In this document: piece by piece, positions 49,401 through 53,300 of the stretch | How the letters are laid out: every line of letters begins with the position of its first letter | Numbering within the stretch: the stretch's first letter is position 1 | From: Cyclina sinensis | Lineage: Eukaryota; Mollusca; Bivalvia; Venerida; Veneridae | DNA length: 64,000 nt | NCBI GenBank assembly: GCA_012932295.1 | Contig: JAAONU010000016.1 | Span: forward strand, 27,093,290-27,157,289 | Direction: 5' to 3' | Notes under the pieces: generated by a model | Told to the model about the DNA's origin: nothing | Databases searched by the model: none | The model's input: only the letters and a program-made list of their open reading frames with translations | Position numbers and translations under genes: made by a program

Positions 49401-51915
49401 ACGTCTGGAAACCCAAATTGTCTGTCATGTTGCTGTTTTTTTGTTTGATTTACAAAAATTATACCAAAAATGTAACAAAAATACCAACAAATACATAAAA
49501 GTTTTAGTTAACATATAGATCTATTTCAAAAAATTAATTTCAAGGGCTGAAGTGTCTTACCAATTCTGGGGGTGAAGTGTCTTCGGGGGGGGGGGGGGGG
49601 GGGGGGGGGGGTGAAGTGTCTGCAAAATTTGGAGGATGAAGTGTCTGGGGGGGGAGAAGTTTCTTGCGGTACAAAATCTCATTAACATGTATACTTTTAT
49701 GTTTAATACAGTCAATGAACCAGTTCCGATCCACTTTTGATTTTTCTTCTGCATACGACTTGAAAGTTGAATTTCTGGAAAATGTTGTAGTATATTTTAT
49801 TAGATAAATTGTTACTTCTTATTTCTGGCCCACTTAAAGTTAAATATTATTTAAAGAAGAATGTACATTTCGCCGGAATTCAATGTACTCAAACAGACCA
49901 GTTCCGTGACCTTTGAACCAGTTTAGAACACAGCGCCACCTATGATATATTTTTTTTAAAACCTTTGTTATTGCGGGTTGTCTCAAAATACTACCTATCT
50001 GCCAAAAACCTTGTATGCAACAAATTAGTCATGTTTGTCCTGTTTGGGCTATTTTAATAATAGTTAGAGTTGAATTTCTCATTCAAACCAACAAATGATG
50101 ATAAAATAAAAAAAACTATAAAACAAATATACACTTAAACAGCCAATTGAAGTTTTTTTAATTTTTTTAATAAAACTACAATGCAACATGTATAACATTA
50201 ACTCCCTATCAACAGAAAGTCTACTGTTAAAAATACAACACCCAAACAATTGAAGTTGGTGAACCGGAAGTGGTCATGCCTATAACCACGTGCGAAACCC
50301 GATTTCTAACTTATATAGAATTGTCAACATGACACAGTAATATCTATCGTTAAAATACATATTTTTACAGATATCAAAACCAAATTTATTTATATTGCAT
50401 ACATTTTCAAGCAATTCTTTCTACTGATTTAATTGTCACACATTTTGACCGCCATTACTGCGCTCTATTTTTATGAATGCCTGTTGCAAATATTCAAGCG
50501 TAGAGTGACTTTGAACGTTTTACACCACAGCGGGAAGTATTTATTTTACGGGAAAAAGATCATACTGCATGACCATACCAATATCATGCCGACGTTTGCA
50601 AGAATCTTTCCAAAATTATCAAAATATACACGAAATGGACCGGAACTAGTACCGATCCGGAACTTGTTCATTGACTGTAGTATCGTTGAGTACTCTATTT
50701 CGACGCAACACTATTTCGACGCCATTTTTGTTTTGACCTCGCTTTCGGATTTTGGGAAACCCCGTGACGTCAGTCTCGCACATATTGTTTGTTAATAGTC
50801 GGTGTTTAGATTTCATGCGAAAATGTGAAGAGTGATATATTTTTATGTACTTTTTATAGATTTTCGGATGGATTACATTAAATCACCTTTTTTCTAATTA
50901 CTTTTATTGGCAGAACTAAAAGCAGCCCAAATTCAAAGAAAACATAGTAGAAGGAAATTGTGCGCATCCAACTTAGTTTCTGTGCTATTTTTAAGGTCAC
51001 GTGACTGCCATGTGACTTTTCATGTGATTAGCATAAAAAGAAAACCACTGTTAAGCAACATGTACTTGTTACCCAAAACATTAGCGAGGCCTGACTGATG
51101 CAAATCTTCTGTCCTTCTTTTTTATTTTTAGTTTTCAGCTGTATTTTTACCAGTTACCTACAATAATTATTGTTAATGCTTACTTATTCAATTATTATTA
51201 TTTAGTTAATTAAATACTCTATTTAACTGAGCAGTCATCTTATGCTTGTAACTTATGTAAATGTTACCACCACCTGAAATCAAATTTCATTCACAATGTT
51301 TCAGGTAGGATAAAATAATCATAATTTATTTTAAGCTTTCTTTATTTCATTTGTAAACTGTCTCGCACTGCCATAAAATTGTTGTAGCAGTTACTGCAAG
51401 TGGAATTTCAATCTTTATTACGTGTATTTTTAGAAACCAATCAAGTGCGTCGTTTTATTGTACTCTCGTTTCCGCCATGTTGGTGACCTTTACCTGTCAA
51501 AATTTAAATGAATTCTTTGAATTTCAATTACACTCGCTTGATAACTCCATGAATCTTTCAATGAATGAATGAATATTCCATGGCAAGGGTATTTTCTTTG
51601 TTTCATTCTTACTGATCCATTCAAGGAAGCTTTGTTTCTTAGGTGCGTCGAAACTGTGTACTCGAGGATATATGTAACCTATTATCCAATTAAATGGAAC
51701 GTTCTCAGATAGGTAACAAATATGTTATGTGACTGCCGTATGGCTTGGCGTGTATGAAACGAGAACGATTTCTTGATCAGCTGTTATTAAAGTTATTTGT
51801 GCAATTTGTGGAAAAATCGCTTTAACTAAAACGGATTTCTTCAACTCCTGACGAATTAGAAACATTTATTGACAAAATATAATTGACATACCTGTTCCTT
51901 TAGCTTCTCTGCCAT
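13241..51915 (-). CDS. EDRF1: EDRF1, erythroid differentiation-related factor 1 (complete, 21 exons)
   Basis: The joined exons (listed individually) total 3,429 nt, 1,142 residues plus stop, with every phase matching across GT/AG introns. The vertebrate protein is about 1,240 residues and aligns throughout. Landmarks: NIPPSNWLR (residues ~60-70), KKLLKIPFENSHVSMMVHRV (~115-134), MLWTFEDIKMLIG (~240), INVLTGLDYWLDNLMCNVPE (~278-297), DDVVKLYDLTTVC and NPFTVPLGMLLYRVA (~362-395), WELSTTYFNMASLLQDYAPL (~880). The C-terminal half is helical and TPR-like. Vertebrate EDRF1 is described as a nuclear factor affecting globin expression and GATA1 activity; an erythroid role cannot simply be carried over to an invertebrate. 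The start ATG at 51913-51915 opens an 8-codon first exon. The gene spans 38.7 kb mainly because repeats inflate its introns (introns 1, 6, 16 and 20). Confidence 0.93.
13754..15325 (+). mobile_element. Tc1-like DNA transposon copy with TIRs and TA duplication, in EDRF1 intron 20
   Basis: The left end CACTGCTCAAATTAATTAAA (13754 on) and the right end, ...TTTAATTAATTTGAGCAGTA (ending 15325), are inverted copies. Each is bordered by TA (13752-13753 and 15326-15327), the normal Tc1/mariner target. The interior carries one decayed transposase gene on the plus strand. The size (1.57 kb) is that of a full-length element, so this copy died by point mutation and small indels rather than by deletion. 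Confidence 0.85.
13993..15060 (+). pseudogene. Tc1-like transposase pseudogene
   Basis: The first block (13993-14349) gives an N-terminal helix-turn-helix region with WAVQMTENGFTQCEVATVLG and KRPGQGRHRITTPRQDRYLK. Later blocks, in shifted frames, give VLFTDESRYHVSTC (first catalytic Asp), LVQDNA-stop-AHTARIVRNF (second Asp, interrupted by TGA at about 14776) and PARSPDHNPKRHVWDML. In active relatives the last motif reads NPIEHVWD, so the third catalytic acidic residue is lost here. A stop also follows VRVPT at 14347-14349. The gene cannot make an active enzyme. Confidence 0.85.
15326..16040. other. EDRF1 intron 20 sequence without a recognisable feature
   Basis: AT-rich intronic DNA between the Tc1-like element and the next dispersed repeat. 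I see no exon-like or repeat signal. Confidence 0.4.
16041..17345 (+). repeat. Dispersed tandem-core repeat, diverged copy in EDRF1 intron 20
   Basis: The head AACAAGAGGGCCATGACGGC is followed by TTGCTCACATGAG. The body holds degenerate ~165-bp units with 'GGGGTAAATTTTGACCC' and 'GACAAGAAGATTTTCAAA'. The end is a GACAGACAATGGAC spacer followed by ...TCACAATACTCATGTGAGCT at about 17317-17337. It is older than the copy at 10191, judging by its divergence. Confidence 0.7.
17469..17691 (-). CDS. EDRF1: EDRF1 exon 20 (residues ~1006-1080)
   Basis: Acceptor TTTTTCTTCAG, donor AAAAG|GTAGGT. It encodes a helical segment with HQMLQCLADCQESLRGFV and IIEERLQFVLQQLLKVY. Using the second GT, seven bases on, would add an immediate stop, so the first donor is chosen. 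Confidence 0.88.
17710..19117. other. EDRF1 intron 19, nothing recognised
   Basis: About 1.4 kb of AT-rich intron. Several ORFs of about 60 codons occur but lack splice context and resemble no known protein. Confidence 0.4.
19118..19265 (-). CDS. EDRF1: EDRF1 exon 19 (residues ~957-1006)
   Basis: Acceptor GTCTTTACAG, donor CACTG|GTGAGA. It encodes RKHLRQLSEKHYIRALKLY and ELLRAQLEFIALLEMS, aligning with the vertebrate 'CELLRVQLERVAFAEFQ' region; TPR-like. Confidence 0.9.
19382..20800 (+). repeat. Dispersed tandem-core repeat with ~165-bp units (EDRF1 intron 18)
   Basis: The head is AACAAGAGGGCCATGATGGC followed by ATCGCTCACCTG. From about 19850 to 20780 six units recur at about 165-bp spacing (GACCC landmarks near 19869, 20035, 20200, 20365, 20531, 20697), each with TTGGTAGAGGTCCACTAGA. 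The units match those at 10790-11830. No GACGG spacer or terminal hairpin follows, so the 3' end is truncated. Confidence 0.8.
21345..21600 (+). repeat. SINE-like remnant
   Basis: The sequence from TTGGGTTTAATGCC through GCGGTCACTCCACCTAACC, GTGTTCCTGGGTATCC and CTTGCTTCAGAGGTGAGG to ATCACGGAGAA resembles the body of a repeat I associate with molluscan tRNA-derived SINEs. The expected tRNA-like end is not recognisable, so family assignment is tentative. Confidence 0.45.
22063..22212 (-). CDS. EDRF1: EDRF1 exon 18 (residues ~907-956)
   Basis: Acceptor GCTTTTCAG, donor GGAGAT|GTAAGC; phase 0 at both ends. It encodes MDSSLKYCKEDASFASQPMY and MATINHRLASLFHN, matching the vertebrate 'MMKSLKYCD...QPLCQYRAATIHHRLASMYH'. 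Confidence 0.93.
22751..22903 (-). CDS. EDRF1: EDRF1 exon 17 (residues ~856-906)
   Basis: Acceptor TTTTTCAG, donor GAAGAG|GTAACA. It encodes WELSTTYFNMASLLQDYAPL, nearly identical to the vertebrate protein and the clearest diagnostic block of the C-terminal half. Confidence 0.95.
22904..24690. other. EDRF1 intron 16, proximal part
   Basis: AT-rich intron. The patch 23150-23900 has motifs such as 'GTTCTTTTGCATTTTTTG' and 'TCAAGTCAATACATT' that hint at an old, heavily decayed tandem-core repeat, but no reliable boundaries. No coding signal. Confidence 0.35.
24692..24735 (+). repeat. Head fragment of the AACAAGAGGGCC repeat family
   Basis: TCAAGCAGGCCATGGTGGCC followed by TTATATTGCTCCCTTGAGTA matches the conserved head of the family seen at 10191 and 16041. 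A recognisable body does not follow. Confidence 0.5.
25150..25366 (-). mobile_element. tRNA-derived SINE, minus strand (EDRF1 intron 16)
   Basis: Read on the minus strand from about 25366, the head is tRNA-like: GCAGATGTAGTCCAACGGTA (A-box region), then a CTGGACTGGTAAACCAG anticodon-arm-like hairpin, then GAGTTCGATCCCCC (B box, 25302-25315). The body continues with a 'GACGTTAAACCGAGATCCC'-like core. The loop would give a GGT (Thr) anticodon. The acceptor stem does not close, so it is a SINE head and not a functional tRNA gene. It sits in the same orientation as EDRF1. Confidence 0.7.
26019..27085 (+). repeat. Dispersed tandem-core repeat, composite
   Basis: The head AACAAGAGCACCCCTTGGAT introduces 'CTGACCCCAAAATGTATAGG' units up to about 26530, as at 9584. 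It then switches to another core, with three ~150-bp units carrying 'AAGTAGGCAAGGTAGA', 'GCACTTCCTACCAATGTG' and 'CTTTTGGAGTTATGCT' at about 26540-26990. It ends in a GACAGACG/GGATGG spacer and a hairpin at 27054-27077 (TATGCC/GGCATA). Confidence 0.7.
27380..27500 (+). repeat. Single diverged unit of a tandem-core repeat
   Basis: 'GTGACCTTGACCTTGG', 'TTGCATTCTACACATTGCTC' and 'TGTGCCATGTTATATCAAAA' match the unit found at 32790-32900. It is isolated, without head or tail. Confidence 0.5.
28430..29112 (+). repeat. Dispersed tandem-core repeat, 'GGTTCTTGGGCACTGCACTTC' type
   Basis: At least three units of about 145-165 bp, each with 'GAGTTATGGTTCTT', 'GCACTTCTCCTCAATGAGAT' and 'AGTTATGCCCCGGACAAA'. 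They are followed by a GACAGACGGCCGG spacer and a terminal hairpin at about 29085-29105 (ATGCCACCC/GGGTGCAT). The same unit type occurs at 39000-39435 and 43370-43972. Confidence 0.75.
29636..30768 (+). repeat. Dispersed tandem-core repeat with GTGACCTTGACCTTGAGCTG units
   Basis: About seven units spaced roughly 130-180 bp, each starting near GTGACCTTGACCTTGAGCTG and containing 'GGGTTCTGCATATTGC' and 'GCCAAGTTTGAAGAAAATCC'. The terminal part is a GACCGACTGACCGACG spacer followed by a long hairpin at about 30733-30765 (ATACCCC/GGGGTAT with CCAC/GTGG). Confidence 0.75.
31960..32189 (-). CDS. EDRF1: EDRF1 exon 16 (residues ~779-855)
   Basis: Acceptor TTGTTCTAG, donor CAAATG|GTATAT. It encodes FEEIEDIANQALLHCNNGRL followed by MRLCATTYTQIAL, matching the vertebrate 'FESIEDATNAALLLCNTGRLMRICAQ'. 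The following intron is the largest in this part of the gene (about 9 kb). Confidence 0.92.
32510..33055 (+). repeat. Dispersed tandem-core repeat in EDRF1 intron 15
   Basis: Degenerate units with 'GTGACCTTGACCTTG', 'GCACTCTGCACATCGTCTCA' and 'GTGCCAAGTTATTTCAAAA', then a GACTGACTGACAGACGG spacer and a hairpin at about 33020-33053 (TAATCC...GGATTA). It appears 5'-truncated, since no conserved head is seen. Confidence 0.65.
33155..33355 (-). CDS. EDRF1: EDRF1 exon 15 (residues ~712-779)
   Basis: Acceptor TCCATTTATAG, donor GGAG|GTATGC. It encodes KRKGNALNELGVYYMQSAQK, aligning with the vertebrate 'KRMGNIRNEIGVFYMNQAA'. Confidence 0.9.
33637..33837 (-). CDS. EDRF1: EDRF1 exon 14 (residues ~645-712)
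   Basis: Acceptor ATAAACAG, donor TTTA|GTAAGT. It encodes LLSNLLGMCGDIRLVLTKSG, aligning with the vertebrate '...LTLCGDIQLMLAQ' block. The rest is less conserved and acidic. Confidence 0.88.
34263..34626 (-). CDS. EDRF1: EDRF1 exon 13 (residues ~524-645)
   Basis: Acceptor CTTTGTAG, donor TTTTG|GTAAGA. It is the largest exon. The first two thirds are a weakly conserved polar linker; the end, KAALTFAAMAKNTLTKSNYT followed by EAFKFLKLAM, matches the vertebrate 'SDAAMSLQKYGRALRYIKLAL' and begins the TPR-like part. Confidence 0.9.
35104..35259 (-). CDS. EDRF1: EDRF1 exon 12 (residues ~472-523)
   Basis: Acceptor CTGTTACAG, donor ACAGG|GTACAT. It encodes a polar linker ending FNETVDERCVEALKCIHR, comparable to the vertebrate 'HDTEERCRLVLSYVLEGL'. 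The donor GTACAT is weak but the only in-frame choice consistent with exon 13. Confidence 0.85.
35544..35663 (-). CDS. EDRF1: EDRF1 exon 11 (residues ~432-471)
   Basis: Acceptor TTTATCACAG, donor GGGCAG|GTAACT. It encodes TSASFLLSDIYVPDSS then an acidic DTEEEVCDVDSG stretch, the position of the acidic linker in the vertebrate protein. Confidence 0.87.
36050..36267 (-). CDS. EDRF1: EDRF1 exon 10 (residues ~359-431)
   Basis: Acceptor CTTATGTTAG, donor TCTCAG|GTATTG. It encodes DDVVKLYDLTTVC, NPFTVPLGMLLYRVARNM and LIRTLLENCLCLLDEKKY, all clear matches to vertebrate EDRF1. Confidence 0.95.
37165..37424 (-). CDS. EDRF1: EDRF1 exon 9 (residues ~272-359)
   Basis: Acceptor TCTGTAACAG, donor CAAAG|GTAGGT. 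It encodes the most conserved block of the protein: INVLTGLDYWLDNLMCNVPE, MCFHVNGIVQKYE, NILSFLKNNATKEGHTYWLY. Confidence 0.96.
37975..38093 (-). CDS. EDRF1: EDRF1 exon 8 (residues ~233-272)
   Basis: Acceptor CTTTTTCAG, donor CTAAG|GTAAGG. It encodes MLWTFEDIKMLIGTDLPVF, matching the vertebrate 'ILWTFEDIHMLVGSNMPIF'. Confidence 0.94.
38497..38590 (-). CDS. EDRF1: EDRF1 exon 7 (residues ~201-232)
   Basis: Acceptor AATGTGTTCAG, donor CCAAAG|GTATGG. It encodes a short variable linker (SEESGVTMINQHMLAKEDKS). The vertebrate protein has a much longer Ser-rich linker here, which accounts for most of the length difference. It is assigned by position, phase and splice sites. Confidence 0.8.
38903..39440 (+). 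repeat. Dispersed tandem-core repeat in EDRF1 intron 6
   Basis: The head AACAAGAGGGCCATGATGAC precedes two units of the 'GAGTTACGGTTCTTGCACGC' / 'CTCCTTAATGAGATC' type, a GGACGGACGGACGG spacer and a terminal hairpin at about 39413-39435 (TATGCTC...GAGCATA). Confidence 0.75.
40375..40934 (-). pseudogene. Unidentified Cys-rich protein remnant (HRRDIMPKCV motif)
   Basis: From an ATG at 40932-40934 the frame reads MADKIRITIAVSQEQLETIE, then a TAG after HYDWE. It then runs through a Cys cluster (ECVYCYCRPC) and RQFWWETENYEPSDRNHG. A one-base frameshift near 40605 joins it to LKKREIQAFLEMMFHRNIWN and on to KKCVWHRRDIMPKCVLNIVR ... KPYLGHLWA-stop at 40375. Two lesions in about 185 codons mean it is no longer functional. 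The Cys cluster followed by a basic 'MPxCVLxxVRxWxP' motif distantly recalls the P2X7-receptor cytoplasmic ('ballast') domain found in many invertebrate multicopy proteins, but I cannot confirm that. Confidence 0.5.
41133..41387 (+). CDS. Uncharacterised ORF fragment within the nested element
   Basis: An 84-codon ORF starting MDRQPRNRSPSFKIELTGDE, then SKHAFMAKMQHVQNTLKDMM and NRPVTMKNSIF. The first ~50 residues look like real protein (charged, helical); the last part is hydrophobic and low-complexity, so the 3' end is probably lost or was spliced. It lies divergent to the Cys-rich remnant and inside the same insertion. Function unknown. Confidence 0.35.
   Translation: MDRQPRNRSPSFKIELTGDETSKHAFMAKMQHVQNTLKDMMNRPVTMKNSIFIHSETYLADKFSVFTLSDYTASALSLQVVFLY
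42602..42681 (-). CDS. EDRF1: EDRF1 exon 6 (residues ~175-201)
   Basis: Acceptor TTTTTTCTAG, donor CACAG|GTAAGG. It encodes RPSKSRDNLQNRNMYSKFLY, aligning with the vertebrate 'RKKKSKEHWYQKAILSKFLYYS'. Confidence 0.9.
42935..44152 (+). repeat. Dispersed repeat ending in an ATGTCTCCC hairpin, with another repeat nested inside
   Basis: It begins near GCTGTTCTCCAAAAGGCAAA, holds ~90-140-bp units with 'TACTGAACATTTCTG' and 'TTAAAATCTGA' at 43065, 43228 and 43992, and ends in a hairpin at about 44120-44152 (ATGTCTCCC pairing with GGGAGACAT). The segment 43370-43972 is a separate, inserted repeat. Confidence 0.6.
43370..43972 (+). repeat. Nested tandem-core repeat ('GGATGCTCCCCGAA' type)
   Basis: Starts with CCGATGGATGCTCCCCGAAT, the same as at about 38990, followed by three ~145-bp units ('AAAATAGAGTTATGGTTCTT', 'ATAAAGTTTCATGTTAATAT'). 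It ends with a GACGGACGGAC spacer and a hairpin at 43947-43970 (TATGCTTGCCC/GGGGAGCATA). Confidence 0.65.
44741..44803 (-). CDS. EDRF1: EDRF1 exon 5 (residues ~154-174)
   Basis: Acceptor CTACTTTTTAG, donor GATAAT|GTAAGT. It encodes TEWAWLRQFYYESVLRDLHD, matching the vertebrate 'GDWTWLKEFYQRLIDQ'. Confidence 0.92.
45955..46080 (-). CDS. EDRF1: EDRF1 exon 4 (residues ~112-153)
   Basis: Acceptor TTTACATACAG, donor GAACAG|GTGAGG. It encodes IKKLLKIPFENSHVSMMVHR and GKSLLLDEFDIHKHLL; the vertebrate protein reads 'IKKLLKIPYSKSHVSMAVHRIGRTLLLDELD'. Confidence 0.95.
46554..46617 (-). CDS. EDRF1: EDRF1 exon 3 (residues ~90-111)
   Basis: Acceptor TTTAATTTTTCAG, donor GCTGCA|GTAAGG. A 64-nt exon encoding SIDMAHKSPDLAGEVDVIAH, which aligns with the vertebrate 'FGMAYDFIDSVGNDVDVVSD' and bridges the phases of exons 2 and 4. 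Confidence 0.9.
47769..48013 (-). CDS. EDRF1: EDRF1 exon 2 (residues 9-90)
   Basis: Acceptor TTACTTTCCAG, donor TCAAG|GTATCA. It encodes SYGPSKAIVPLKGV, a VHFSTHIAPIRLNTDLNIPP segment and SNWLRSSSKLEQHV; the vertebrate protein has 'VKYSSAPPRTAFARLEEKTDLKLPPANWLRESAKL'. Confidence 0.92.
48742..49668. mobile_element. Inverted-repeat element with AGACACTTCACCCC tandem arms (EDRF1 intron 1)
   Basis: The left arm (48742-48860) has about five copies of AGACACTTCACCCC. The right arm (about 49300-49668) has about seven inverted copies of the type GGGGTGAAGTGTCT, including a 27-base G run at 49585-49611. The middle is AT-rich with an (AT)n tract near 49060-49100. No coding capacity. Exact ends and target duplication are not resolvable by eye. 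Confidence 0.65.
49709..50677. mobile_element. Tc1/mariner-type MITE, 969 bp, with ~20-bp TIRs and TA duplication (EDRF1 intron 1)
   Basis: The left end CAGTCAATGAACCAGTTCCG and the right end, complement of CAGTCAATGAACAAGTTCCG, differ at one base. Both are flanked by TA (49707-49708, 50678-50679). TA duplication and a CAGT terminus are typical of Tc1/mariner derivatives. Secondary copies of the CCAGTTCCG motif occur at 49898 and near 50640. No transposase is present. Confidence 0.72.
50688..51663. mobile_element. Possible inverted-repeat element with TTTCGACGC ends (EDRF1 intron 1)
   Basis: GAGTACTCTATTTCGACGCA (50688-50707) is matched inverted at about 51644-51663 (TGCGTCGAAACTGTGTACTC). 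The left arm repeats TATTTCGACGC twice. The interior is noncoding. It directly abuts the TA-flanked MITE, so the two may be nested or adjacent insertions. Weaker evidence than for the neighbouring elements. Confidence 0.42.
51892..51915 (-). CDS. EDRF1: EDRF1 exon 1 (start codon, residues 1-8)
   Basis: AACAAG-ATG-GCAGAG context, then MAEKLKEQ and the donor AACAG|GTATGTC. Phase 0 into exon 2 gives MAEKLKEQADNQLVP. The first exon is assigned from the start context and strong donor because this N terminus is not conserved. An upstream noncoding exon is possible. Confidence 0.72.
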
Positions 51916-52490
51916 CTTGTTTTAACTTAGTTTATCGCAATGTTCGCATCATTACAAAAATCAAATTTTCGTCTTCCCGAAAAATCTAGATTTGTTGTTG
52001 TTGTCCGAGTCTGTGCACCGTAATAAAATTTATCTGTGAATTAAGATACTACATAGCAATAATTACCTCCCCTTAATGTACTTTGCGTGAACAGACACTT
52101 GGTTGTCAAGGCAAACTCTTTTGCATTTTAGTAAGTCATGAACACATCCTCAAACCTAGCTTAAATCTTTTTCCACACAAGGCCGAGCGTTCTAAACTTT
52201 TTCTCAAAGCATTGTCTTGTTGATTTCTTCCACGATTGTTCAAACTTTGCCCGTTGTCATTTTTGGCTCCACTGCGGGAGTAAGTTAAAAGCTTGTATAG
52301 ACAAAGTCTATAAAAGTTCTCTTGTCATACACTGCAAAGCTGAATCTTCTGAAAAGTAGTTTATAAATATGTAGATGAGTTTGTTAAAATTGCAGTTAAT
52401 ATTGGCCCTGCCCATGTGAGTTCAAGTTGAACTTCTTACTGCCAACAGCTAGTCAATTCTGATTATACTAGGCAGGCAAGTTCTTGCAAC
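51916..52490 (-). promoter_or_regulatory. EDRF1: EDRF1 5' UTR / promoter region
   Basis: The 570 bp upstream of the EDRF1 start lack coding potential and repeats. I see no clear TATA box in a convincing position, as is usual for housekeeping-type promoters. Assigned by position only. Confidence 0.4.
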
Positions 52491-52494
52491 TGCT

Positions 52495-52630
52495 AGCTGA
52501 GTTCATTCCAAAACTTGCACCGAAACTGAGGACTGTGGAATGTCACTGGAGACTCTCACCTCTGGTGGGATTCGAACTAGCAACCGGACAAGAGTCCGGC
52601 GCTCTAACCCCTCGACCAACGCACCTCCTC
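52495..52630 (-). mobile_element. tRNA-like SINE head, minus strand
   Basis: Read on the minus strand from about 52630: GGAGGTGCGTTGGTCGAGGG, GTTAGAGCG (A-box region), a CCGGACTCTTGTCCGG anticodon-arm-like hairpin with a 6-nt loop, then TAGTTCGAATCCC (B box). The acceptor arms do not pair and the loop is one base short, so it is not a working tRNA; a tRNA-derived SINE is the simplest reading. It is a different family from the SINE at 25150-25366. Confidence 0.55.
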
Positions 52631-52739
52631 TGTTAAATACATTAGAAATATTGAGGAAATTTATTTTAAAAGTTCCTGTACGAAACCACAAAGCCAAGAT
52701 TTCTAAAGTTTTGCATAAAACATTTCCTCAAATCGTTAC

Positions 52740-53300
52740 CAGTCAAAACGGCCCCTCAAAACGAACCAGGATTCAAAAGACAAAACGTCCAACATTTCCA
52801 GTCAAAACGGCCCACATTAGAAATTTCTGCTTTGTTGTTATTGTTATAGAAATTTCAATAAGAGTCAAAACGGCCCATAAAGGAAATTATGTGTTTTATT
52901 GTAATTCATATGGATATGCCGAAAACCCGGTGAATTTTAAACGTTACAAGAGGGGTTTTTTTTCTTTCACGTGAAATAACCAATTATATAATGATAGTAC
53001 CAATCAACACTTTCTGAAAAGGAAAATGAGATAGCATTTCTCACCTTCTATGCCTGTGTGACTCGAAGTTAGGTGTTCTATTTGCGTAAAAAACGAAATC
53101 AAATTATTTTCTTCCAATTGAAATGGGTTTGACGTTTTTTGGGGGTCATTTGCATGGTACAACTTCACAAAATCTTATTTTTAACTTGTATTTTTGAACT
53201 TGAAATGTGGCCCGTTTTGACTTGAAATAAGGGTCGTTCTGAGTTGAAATGTGGTCCGTTTTAACTGGACCGTTTTGGTTTTGAGCCGTTTTGACCTGAA
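52740..53300. mobile_element. Inverted-repeat element with GTCAAAACGGCCC tandem arms
   Basis: The left arm (52740-52880) holds five copies, more or less exact, of GTCAAAACGGCCC (clear at 52742, 52800, 52864). The right arm (about 53205-53300) holds five inverted copies such as GGCCCGTTTTGACT, GGTCCGTTTTAACT and GAGCCGTTTTGACC. The ~330-bp centre is AT-rich and noncoding. A long ORF through the left arm (52540-52974) is a by-product of the repeat. Confidence 0.65.

Noticed and set aside
50433..50795. 120-codon plus-strand ORF
   Set aside because: It crosses the boundary between two noncoding inverted-repeat elements and resembles no protein.
52540..52974. 144-codon plus-strand ORF
   Set aside because: It runs through the tRNA-like SINE head and the GTCAAAACGGCCC array, so it is a repeat artefact.
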